A stretch of DNA of 64,000 nucleotides from Branchiostoma floridae (Eukaryota > Chordata > Leptocardii > Amphioxiformes > Branchiostomatidae), in contig NC_049979.1 in the NCBI RefSeq assembly GCF_000003815.2, positions 14,803,459 to 14,867,458 on the forward strand. Direction: 5' to 3'. A model generated the notes under the pieces. That model saw only the letters and a program-made list of their open reading frames with translations, had not been told where the DNA came from and did no database searches. The position numbers and the translations under genes were made by a program. Positions 11,731 to 23,700 of this stretch are shown piece after piece. The number at the start of each line of letters is the position of its first letter. Position 1 is the stretch's first letter.

Positions 11731-14700
11731 ATGTCGTGCACTCTGAGTATAGAAGCAAGCATCCAAAATGTGTCTAGTGTCCGAAAATTCCTGTTCCCAA
11801 GCCTGCTTGAAGAACCGGTGACGAAAAGTCCAGGTTAGTAGAAACGGAAGAAGGGGGTGGGGGGCTAGTGAGGAGCTTGCATCTTCTCTTCCTTCCATAT
11901 TGTTGACAGCTGTGCATTTTAGAGTAGCTTTATTTTCGATGATCATGGCATTTCTTCAACGAAAGCAATTTAAACCTTCCATCTTTCGTTATCCTATAGC
12001 AGACGATGGTTGGGAGGAAGACGACTGGGGCTGGGGAGAAGAGGTAAGTGCATCTCACCAAGCAGGTTCTTTTTCTCCGTCAAAAATTATGTGCCATTTA
12101 ACCTCAATAAAAGAGGTTCACACGAGGAAAATTTCTGGTCGTTCGACAATGACGTCCGTCGTCGTCAGCTTTCTGTTCACACTCACGGTCCAGACCGGGA
12201 CTCCTGCTTTGCCCCATGTTGTGAAAAACTGGAGACCTTGTAGTGACCACATGACCATTTTGGTGGTAAATAAAGAGAAATGTTTATTTGTTTTTTAGTC
12301 CTAGCAGTAGTTTAGCGAACGGCCCCTCATATGCAGAGGGACAGGTGGTACGGTAATTAAGAACAGACGGACTGGAGGCCGGCTAGCGTACGGTCACTCC
12401 TTTCCCGGTTCAAACCAGATCGGCCACGGAAAAAACTTGCGGCGATGGTGGAAAGTTTTGACTTCAAAGTGTGGGCCAGCGAGGCCAAGCTTACGTCCCC
12501 GACGATCAAAAAAATGGAAGAAGCCGATCTCATCGAGGAAGAAGTGCTGAAATGCGTATCAGATTGGTCAAGGACATTATATGTCCTTGGTTTGGTAGTG
12601 AAATATTTTATATCACTTGTACTGCATGAGAGATGATGACTCCATCAACTGGTGTGTTATTTCTCCATATGCCTCCTTGTTTCTCACCATCTCCATTTTG
12701 CTTCTTATCCTGTCGTCGTTCCACAATTTCAAGCAGCAAGTTTTCTCACTGCTCCAGTTTGAGCTGTTGTCCTCTGTCAAAATAACCTTGGTAGATCAAA
12801 CAGCAAACAAAACACAAAACTACAGGGAAATGGAATATAAATTAAGGCCAACAAAAGTACCATGGTTTCAGAGATTTGCGTGGGAGAAAGCGATGGGCGG
12901 CGTGTTTCTGTTCAAATGCAGACCTCCCGCCGGACAGCCAAGAGCAGCCGTACGTCCACCCTGAGGTTGTCGTATGACAGTTTATAAAATGTCTGTCGCG
13001 CAATGCCGCAGGTCTGTACACACACAGCAAAAAACTTGTTGCATGGCAAAGACTGACGACTTTGGTATATGTCCGTGTCATAAGACCAGAAATTTTTCTG
13101 AACCGGTCCTAAGTTGACGGCTCAGTTCTTTTTCATCGTAAGAACTGCTCATGATACCTGTGTTATATAGAAATTTGGGGGAAGATAAACTGTGTTCTTC
13201 CCACTCAGTTTACTGAGGAGACTCAGCAACAGAAGAAGAAGAAGGAAGAAGAGGCCAACTCATGGATGGAGGACTGCTGCATCTCTCTGTCTCCCACCAA
13301 TGACCTTCTAGCACTGGCATTTGAGGATAGGGCTGTGTTCTTATCACGTACGTATGACTATTCCCTAATTTACTAATATACATTATGGGGAAGGCCTTGC
13401 AGAGGTGCATAATCATCTTTTCTTTAAAACAAAAAAGAAACATCTCTTTGGCAAAATGGGTATTGAAATGAAGACAACAGACAGAAATTCAATTTTTTTT
13501 TAAATTAGATAACAAATAGGCATCCTGCAGCTGTACAATAAAGTAAACAAACCAGGCTGATTTAAGTTTGAAAGCATGAATTTTGAAGACATGAGTACGG
13601 TGTACCTTTTTCTGCAGATAAATGGGATTCAGACAAACTGAAGTTCCAGATGAGTTGGAAAGGACCTGTCAATCTGGAAGAAGGGTATGTACCGTACTTA
13701 GTATATGAATGGTCAACTGCTATTGTCATGATTTGAAACTGATGGAAAAACAAACAAATATACTCACATACTGCAAATGTTTATTGATTGACTTGTTTAC
13801 AGGATCATATGATAGACTTTTTTTTTCTATTCAAGGGAGTGTGTCACCAGTATCATGTGCATTCCACTTGCATCCTTGAAAAGGTAAGTGGAGAGAATTA
13901 CTCATTCATGTACTCATTCTCCAAATAATGATTGATTTCAGTGTAATACATAATAAACATGAGAATTCAGAAAAATAAGTGACTTCCCTATGTTTGAAAT
14001 AGATTTAGATTTTTTCTTTTTACATATCGCTCCTATGAATACTCCTCACAATGTTGTCTGATTTGGCCCATTATATTTTGTCAAGTGTCAAGATGTAGAG
14101 GGTTACATGTTAACCAAGGGTCTCCAAGAACAGATTTCTTACATCCTGGACCATAGACCAAACAAAAATCATTGTTTGTCAACCTCACACTGTATTTTTT
14201 CCTTTCATCGCTTTACAGATCTTCCTGGGTAAGGAGGATGCAAATTTACCACTGTAAGAGTTGCTAAGAATGAGTTGTTATTTACTTGTTGCAGAAGCTC
14301 CACAGGAGGCCCAGACTGGACGTGTGTTGTAATGGGGTTCACCTCAGGCTATATCAGGATGTATACAGAGGTGGGTTAGGACATACACAGGTAGTCGGGA
14401 TACATTTCAAATTTACCCTGTTAATTTAGATGAGCTTTTTAAAATCCATTTAATTTTAATGTACAGGCAATGGCTATTGATGCACTCTTATGTGATCTAC
14501 ATAGTTAATGTACAAGAACGTTGATGTAGGTTAGACATCCAGGTAATAGGATACACCAAAAAGTAGTTACTCAAGCAACTGGATATGGTTTTGGAAACGG
14601 TCAGATGTTTCGGATAGAGTCCACTATCCTTTGTCAGTGACACATGAAGCCCAGACTGGACAAGTACAAGTATGTACAAGAACATTTAGCATTAACTGAA

Positions 14701-17700
14701 TTATGTCCTTTTTGTTATACAGTCCAATGTTGCCATTTGACATTTTTTGTATTACTTTGAGAAACACATTTTACCTTCAAGAACATTTTATACAAGATAC
14801 ATTCATATTTCCTGTTATGCACCCCCACGTTGACGCTAAGTTACATACATTTACTGCAGTATGAAAGACAAATGTTGCAGCCTTTTTAAGTTTATTTTAG
14901 CCATCTGGTATTGCCATGTAGTGTTATTACTAGTACATTTGCAAGCATTTCCATTTACAAATATTTCCATTGGATATCTTTATCTGTTGACTTGTAACAT
15001 ACATGAAGAAACAAAGTTGAAACACAGCAGAAGTGGTGCAGAGTGGAGCTATGTCTTTTTCTGTTAATCTATGAATCCCACACCTGTCACGACTTCCGAG
15101 GTTGACACTGAAGTTTCTGCTATGTTGAAGATTCTGCTATCGCCTATGAACATCGCTCTATAGTCTGTGGCAGATAGTAGAAAGCTTGGCTGTATCTCTA
15201 CCCAGTTCATATCATGTATAGGCTAGTTGCGGGTCACTACCATCTCTACCGGGTCACTGCTTCTGTCTGTCTTCCTTTACTTATACTTACAATTTTCAGT
15301 ACTGGATACTTGCTCTGATTCTAACTCTTCGTGTACTATGTCATTTGTGTTTGGGACGGACTCGAATGTCTTCTGTCATTCTGTGTCTGGGTGCTGTATT
15401 TGGTTGATGGTACCTACTAGCTGTGCATGTTGACCTGCCAGCCATGGAACTTTGCCTGTGTTTGGTCTGGACTGGTGGCTTGCTGAAGTGCGAGGTAGCC
15501 ATGGTCGGTTTTTACTTGTTTTGCCTGCATCAGGACTGAACTGGGAGGTGATGCTCACTGGCCACGCATCTCTGGCTCTGCTCCCTATGTTTGGGCTGGA
15601 CTGGGAGCTGGACATGGCGCATGCCAGCCGCAGCTTTCTGCCTGTGTTGTCAGTGCTCGGGATAGACTGAGAGGTACCACATCTCTCTCCATGCTGCCCG
15701 TCTTCCTGGGACTCTTCGTGAGAAGATGGTACTGGTGTAATTTCTTTGCTAGCTGACTCTTCACCATGATCAGGAATACTGAAGACAGCCATCTGTCCAT
15801 GCAGTATGGGTGGTGGAGCCCCAGCAGGTGCCACAGGTCCGTTGAGCCGCATGCCGCACAGTTCCCTTAATGCCCGTCGAAACTCTGGTTGCCTGACACT
15901 GTATATGATGGGGTTGACCATGGATGACAGGGTCAGGTAAAGAATGCTGGCTACTTTCTCAGCTATGTGCTGTGACACTGGTGCATTTTTTTTCGTCAAC
16001 ATGGCCCGTTTCAAGACAAGCATGAACATGAGTGTTACCACCGACACAGCTAGGACAATAATATGAGGAGCCAGTGTTTTGAAGGCCTTAGTCTGACAGA
16101 GCCAAAGGTTGCGGTTCTCGTCCCTCTCCTGCTGTTTCCTGGCTTCTTTGAACACAAAGAAGTAGAGTATGATGATGGCAAGAACAACTAGTATTATCCC
16201 AATTTGGTAAATGTCTCTGAAGATGGCAGCTGCAGAAGTGCTGCTTAAGGGATCCCTATCACATATCAGGCTTCCAGGGCTTTGCAGTTGTTTGATTATT
16301 ACAGGCCCAACTCCAAAGAACAGGGCTAGGACCCTGACTGCAACTATGCCAATTCCCACATTCTTTGCGGTGACCTTGCTGTTGTAATGCAGTGGGTGGC
16401 ATATGAAGTAGTACAGTTCTATTGCCATCAGGAGGTACGTACCAAACATTGAAATTGATGATGGAGGGGCCACTATTCGTTGGAGACCGCATAAAAGCTG
16501 GAGACTGCTTCTGTCTGTACTGAAGAGCACACTAATCTTCATTGGAATCATGCAGCCAGTGAAGATGAGGTCATCTACGGCAAGGTTGCATCGAAGGTAG
16601 TGACGGGGTTTATGGAGATATTCCTTCTTCCAAACCAGAAAAATGAGCAGTAGGCTGCACCCTACAGCCACCACCAGACTGACGATAAGGTATGCTGTCT
16701 GGAGGCCACGAGACAGGAGACTGTCTGACAGGGTACGATACATGCTGTCAGTATCAGCAGAAAAATCAGTGTCTTCCTCTGCCACGTTTTATAATGTCCA
16801 GGCTGAAGATCCGAGAATCTGTTGCTGTTCTGGCAATTTTCTACAGTGCAGACAGACACAACCAAGAAAGTCAAACCAGCACTAACATTGGTTATATCAA
16901 AGGCTTCTTTGCGGATAAGGTGTACGCTGAAGGTTTAGACATGAAATGTGGTTACACACTGTAACAGGAAAATATGTATCTGAAGGGATTATTTTAAAGT
17001 TCATAAAGCAGCTGCCAGCTTGGATTTCCTGAGCAACATGTAGTTGCTAGGTGGTTTTGCGTATCAAAAATGTCAAGAGTCTTTGAGCATCAGGTGTTCA
17101 ATGCATCTGCTGGCATCAGATTGCTAATGGACAATGCTTGACTACATGTGATCTAATCTTCCTCTGCTCTGTGGGTGGGTTAGTGGGCGGGGGAGGGGTT
17201 CAGCTGATTGTGGACAAAGCAGGATTTTTTATCAATTAGAATTAGATTTTGATTACCATCCAATTAGGTTTTGTTCAGAGCTGTTGTTATATGGATCTAT
17301 ATGTCTATGGACAGGATTATGAATAGATTTCTTATCAGACAAATATATGTAATTCCTTAATATTTTTGATCCCCATGAAAAATAGAAATAAAAAAACTTC
17401 AATCAAGTAATAGTTCTGCACTTTTTGAAATCCCTTTCCACACTAAAAAAAAACAGAAAAATGCAATGGTGCAGCTTTTCCTTCCTTTACCTTCCATTAC
17501 CAGTACTCACCCTTATCTTGCTGCAATGCCATCTTTCAAGTGTTTTTTTTTGCTTTATAGAATGGGAACCTTCTGCTGTCCCAACTGCTCCATGAAGACC
17601 CTGTGTTGAAGGTCAAATGCAGCACTTATCAGCCAAGAAGACACGCTGGAGCATCAGAGCAGGTCAGTCTGTTGGGTACCTTACTACTTCTGCCATGGAG

Positions 17701-20700
17701 ATTTACGTTCTCACACATATTTGTCTTTTACAGGGTTGGTTTGTCAACAGGAGGACTAAAAAGTGTGAATGGACTGTCGTCTGTCACATTAAAAAGAGGT
17801 GACAGATTTGGATCCAGGTGCCAATCTAGAAATTGTTTTAATGATTTGAGTAATTTGAACAGAATGGACAGTCCAGTGTCAAACTGCAGATTGCAAGCAG
17901 TAAATGAGGAGTAAACAATACTGCCGTAATAGCCCTGTCTGTACCTGTCTGCTTTATTCTGTGATACAACAAATGAGATACATAACATGCACCTTTATTG
18001 AAGGAGTTAACAACTGAGAGTACCTCTATATAGTTAGCTGGTACAAGATTAGTTGATGGTTTTGATATTTGTGCTTACAGCTGGAGGAGCTGACCATTCT
18101 TTACCCCAATGCCCTGGTGACCATAGATGGCTTCAGCCTGTACCAAAGCCTCAGAGCCTGTAGGAACCAGGTAGCAAGAGGTACGTATGACCCATTGACA
18201 GGCTTTGGACATCTTTTTAGCATTTTATTATGAATTTTGGTTTGTTAAACAGCTGTCATTAACTGATTAAGACTGAGTTAAGTGATTTTAAAGAGGTTTA
18301 AAATCAACCATGTTTCGATATAAGTAGTTGCCAATCCATTGAAAACAAAAGTTTTTATTTTGTTAGCCAATTTCACAAAGCAAAAATGTATATTCTCTGT
18401 TAGAATGTTTTGACACCTATATTCAGGAATATATGATTGTAGTTGTGATACCTTGTTTGATTCACATCTCTTAATGTACTATGTGTCTAGCATTCTGACC
18501 ATATATTCCTAATGGAAAATTGAGTTGCAAAGTTAGAAGTGACTGCTTTCCTCCCCAGCTGCTGCAGGTGGCAGTGATGTTCAGCCTCCTCCTCTGGCCT
18601 ACAAGAAATGGGGACTGGGGGACCAGGGCAACATGGTGGACCATGTCAGCTGTGGTGAGTACAGCACTTAAATACCTGCCAGAGTGCAATCAGTCCTTTT
18701 GTTGGGATGGAGATTCCTGAGACCAACTGACATGCTTAGACTGCAATCATCCTTCATTAATGACACTAGAGTGGTGAGGTTTTCCTTTAGAAAGTTTATT
18801 GAATGTAGCAGACTCCACAGTAGCCTGATTACCAAACCCCAGCCCGATCTCAAGTATCTATCTTTGCGGCGTTTTGTTATCGAGCCCGGGAAGTACCGCG
18901 ACCTTTGACCTCTGTGACGTATTCCGACCACCAACCTCCATACTGCTAAATACGCCAATACGCTATACCACGGCTTTGTCACCACGCTACTCTCCCAATG
19001 ATGGATTCCGGCGACTTGGAGGGAGTAAACGAGTTTGAGGGCTTTGAGGAGTACGAGGGGTTTGACCCACAGAATATAACTCCGTACAACTACCAGCCCA
19101 GGTGCCAAGCGAGATCGGCCGATGAGACTGGGGAGGGCGGCGCCGTTGGAGCTACTTCTGTCGCCCCGTCGACACATCCAGAACTTATCGAGGCTGTCAG
19201 CGTCGTCGAATGGGACGGGACCGATGTTGAAACCTTTCTTGCGGGAGTTACTACAAACTACGCAGGAAGGCATGGCGCCCCCCTCCCCACATTTCAGCTG
19301 GACGAACTCGCGGAAAAAAACCTCCTATTTTCGTACGTCCGTAATACGTTTTGTGCCACAGACGAGGTCGTAACAAACTCTAAATAAAGAGTTCACAAGT
19401 TATGGTCCACATTGGCAAGTCCTTGATTGAGAAAGCCGGACTGGAAAACTCTATTATACGATAAGTTCCCGCGCAGTCAAGATGTGTGCTAGACGTGCGA
19501 GCTGGGGCAGGTTGGTGGTCGGATTACGTCACAGAGGTCAAAGGTCGCGGTACTTCCCGGGCTCGACAACAAAACGCCGCGAAGTTCAAATGTTGTGGAA
19601 ACGCTAATCTATGATGGACTAACGTAAAACAAGTAAAAACTGGACTTTTTGATGTATTTAAAATATTGCAGAATGCTTTACAAGAAAAGGTTTAGTTCCC
19701 CTTTAATGTGTCTGCCAAGCATGTTGACCCTTAGCCTGATTGATCTTAACAAAAACATTTATTGTAATCTGTTACGACCAGGTGTGGTGACCCCCAGCCT
19801 GTTTGACCAGCTGCAGACTGCCTCCATCCTGGGTGGATACGGTGCAACCATCACCCAGAACCCTCCGCCTGCAGCCAGATACATTACCAGCGGCACCAAT
19901 CCTTACGTTGCCTTCTTCTTTGCTGTAGAGGTACTTGTGCTTGTTGTGGTACCAATGGGACACGTTGTATGATTACAATTCAAATGATAGCTTGAACATT
20001 GTAAAGGATACTAGTAGTTTGTGCTAGATTACCCTCCCAGCATAATCTGTAACCTAACCATATATTCTGTGAAGTATCTAACACTTTCCCTGCTCACTTC
20101 TGCCATAGGGAACTGCACCACCTATCATCTCTGAAGTTGCTGCAGCAGTGGCCAGCAAACTGAAGTCAGCTTTGATCTCAGGTGTTGGGTAAGTCTGGCT
20201 GTACAAACTTTATATATTACTCCCTTTATGGATGACACCTTTTTGAAACCGAAAACATCAATTTCAGCTGATGTTGAGATAAGTTCTTTTACAGCGCATG
20301 CTGTTTTTTGTTTGTTAAAAACGAGTGCTCTCATTTTAAAGCTTAGGGCAAATAGCGATTTTTGTATGGTGTAGGCATTGCTACATATCACTGCAGTTTT
20401 CTAGAGGAAATGCATTTAGGAAGAGCTATACCTTGAGCAGGTTTAAATCAACACCATGATAGAAATAGCGACAAGCCCTTGTGTTTTATAGATCTAATCT
20501 ATCAGTTCCCTGTATAGCTTGTGCTTGATACAAAGTACAATTGTATGTCATGTGGCTGTGTGCCATTCATGTAGTACAAATACAATTATTTGCCCCTTGC
20601 TAGAGGATGGCTTGGATGGAAAGGAAAGCCACAAGGTGAAGATCCCAAACAGAAGCCAAAAGTGGAGCCTGCAACTCCTCTTCCACTCAGGTGGGGTGTT

Positions 20701-23700
20701 CTTTTAAATGTACAAGTTACTTTTCATACATCTAGTCTGGATTTCTCAAGAAGTGAACATGTGTTTCAATCTGCCTATAATCAATCAAAGTAATCAATAC
20801 AAACTGGTGTCATGACGGCAGAGGGCCAATGTCTTAACTACTTTAATCACCAAACCTGTCTATAGTGACCACTCAATGGATTTAAAAAGAATGGTAACAT
20901 AGACTGGACCCAAGACTTGGGTCAAAGGCAAAGACAATCTAGGGAACCAAGAAAAGCTGACCATAATAGCCTGGTGGTCCTTTTTTTTAATGCCGTCGTG
21001 AACACTACAACATGCAAAGATGTGCCATACAGTTTTCTAACATTAACTGGAGGCCTATTGCATTGCTGTACAGGTTTGGTCTCCCCGACCTGCGTCGGCA
21101 TGGTGACAGCATTGTCCTGTCGCCTGGTCGTCAGCTGGCGGCCACCACTGACAGCTTTGGGCGAGTCATTCTGATTGACACTGACAAGGGTGTGGCCATC
21201 AGGGTATGGAAAGGTGGGGTCTTTTGTACATTTTTATTTACCTCAACAAAGGAGGTTGTATGTTATTAGACTGTAAGTGGGATTTGGGGGATTCATATAT
21301 TTGGTAATAAAGGTTGTGATAAAGTTATGAATTAATTTTGTATTATTTCTGTGTACGTCTCAGTCCAAGACACAGGAAAGATATGGTATCTTCGTCAGGG
21401 CAGTCCTTGAAGTTCATAGATTGTTAGTCACAAGCATATAGCTCACACCCAATAGATGACAGGTGGGTTAGTGAGTGCTTAATTCATTGGTCAACTGATT
21501 GATAGGCTGATTGATTGATTAATGATATATTCATGGTATTGCAGGTTACAGAGATGCCCAGGTTGGGTGGGTCAAAGTAACCGAGGACAAGGACCGTGAT
21601 GCCATGGCAACCGACATGCCTCCCAGAGAAGCACTCTTCCTCATCATATATGCTCCCAGGAGGGGGATTCTGGAGGTGAGTCTCTCTGCTGTTTTGAATG
21701 CACTTTGATGGTTATCAATGACCAGGAAATAGCCATGGTACAAGAGGTTAGCATTCCCTCCTCGGGAACACAGCATTAACACACAGATTGAGATAAGAAG
21801 CCTCAACTTGCATACAACTGTTCTGTTAGCAATGCTGTCATTTGGAAGTGATGCTAAACCATCAATACCAGGTTTGAGGGGAGCCTCAGGCTTATTGAAG
21901 ACTCAAACAGGAGTAGTGGTTTGCCATGGTGTGCTCAGGCCAAGTCATGGTGGACATTGACATGAGTTACATGACTTGTATGTTGTGCAGGTGTGGGCCA
22001 TGCAGCAGGGACCCAGGGTGGCAGCCTTCAATGTAGGAAAACAGTGCAGGTTAGATTAACTTTCATGGTTGGAGGAAAGAATTTTTTGAATTGTTTATTT
22101 GCACCTTTTGGAGATGTTTCTTAAATGAGATGAGGACTCACAGTTTTATGATGTTTATTACAAAGTTATAAAAATGCTGACCAACCATTCCTTTTGTCCC
22201 ACCCTGCAGACTGCTGTGCCCAGGCTATACAATGATGGGTTTGAACAATGTGACGTTCTACAGTAACAAACCTCATACCTACCAGTGCTGCCTGGTGGAA
22301 CCCTCTGGTGTTGTAAAGATCATTAATGTACCCTTCCATCTCATTCTCAGGTAATGGGCACCTGGATATCTGGCTTAGGGCACAGCAATTCCATTTTCTG
22401 TTTCACAGATGTTTGCATGCTCAGAATAAAGTCTAGACAAAACCCAAAGTGGGAAAAGCTTTGGCAAGCCATTATTTATATCCTACTCTTGAGATTCTAG
22501 TTGTAGGTGACCAACAAACGGTGATGAGACCTTGAATGAAATGACTCTGCAATCATGCAATTAGGTGTATAGATTGAATGGCAAGTGTAAGTGCTGCATT
22601 ATCTCTGTTGCCTTATATGTTCTTATCTTGAAATGTTCTAACTTGTTAACTGTGTTTATCAGAGTATGACATTATTTCTCTCTCTTAAGTACAAGGACTC
22701 ACTTTTCTATTCATTCTCAGTGGTGCAAATAGCAAGAGAGCCAGAGATTTGCACCTGCTGAAGAAGCTGTCCACCATCCTCAGCACACCCAGCTCACATG
22801 AAGGCAGGTTTCTCCTAGTTCTTCTTGTTCCTTTTATTTTACCATGTTATTCATTATGTACTTGTTAGTAGCTTGGTTTGAAGTCAATGTCAGACCTTTG
22901 AATTTGAGAACATATGTAATATCTATGCTTAGAATATTTAGCATAAAGCACATCTGTAACTACATGACAAATAAAGATGCTGTGTAAACCTTAAGATGAT
23001 GGTGAAGAATCCATGACTCTTGAAAAGTAACTGCACATTTACAAAAATGTAATAGTGAATTGAAGTGAAAGACCTACTCCATGCTATCTTTGAAATTTGA
23101 ACAATAGTTTTCTAAAGTTAAAGTGTTAAATGTCTTATGCCTCTGATTTGTACTTTCTGCAGGAGCCCTAGAAAAACAGTTAGTGGACATCATTTCAGAC
23201 ATCAAAATCGTGGCATTAAAAAGACAGGTGAGAAAGCAATTTATTGTATCCTTTATCTTTTCTGGTTTTTCTATATTTTGACATGAAATGGTATATGTTT
23301 GTGAAATCTTGTCCCCTTGTTCCTCCTAAGGGTCTAGAGAAGATTCTGTCCCATAAGATCCTGCCAGCAGAGCTGATGCATCATGTCATCAGGACTGTGA
23401 AGAACAATATACAGCAAGCCCTGGAGAAGGAAGGTTTGTCATCTCTGCATTTACTGACAAAATATTTCAATGTCATGTGGATTCAATATCAGGTTGGTGG
23501 ATAACTTTTATAATTATGAAGATATTTTTATTATTTTTCTCTTTTTTGTAGATAGTTTGAGGTCTCAGGATCAAGTGATTAAATTTTATGGCATAATTGA
23601 ATTCTAAGGATTCTTAGTGCAATATCATAGCATTGGGCATCGACTTTAAGTGTTGTTATAGCCAAAATCTTTTAGTGACTATGTCTATAGCAACATGTTT

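Noticed and set aside
16744-16785. GTG start extending the GPCR by 14 residues
   Set aside because: GTG is not a normal start in animals, and an in-frame TAA lies just upstream. The ATG at 16743 leaves a complete seven-helix receptor.
18668-19273. 201-codon minus-strand ORF in the inverted-repeat element
   Set aside because: It runs out of the element through one inverted repeat into the intron, so most of it cannot be a conserved protein. The CxxC start was noted, but the plus-strand ORF fits the element boundaries better.
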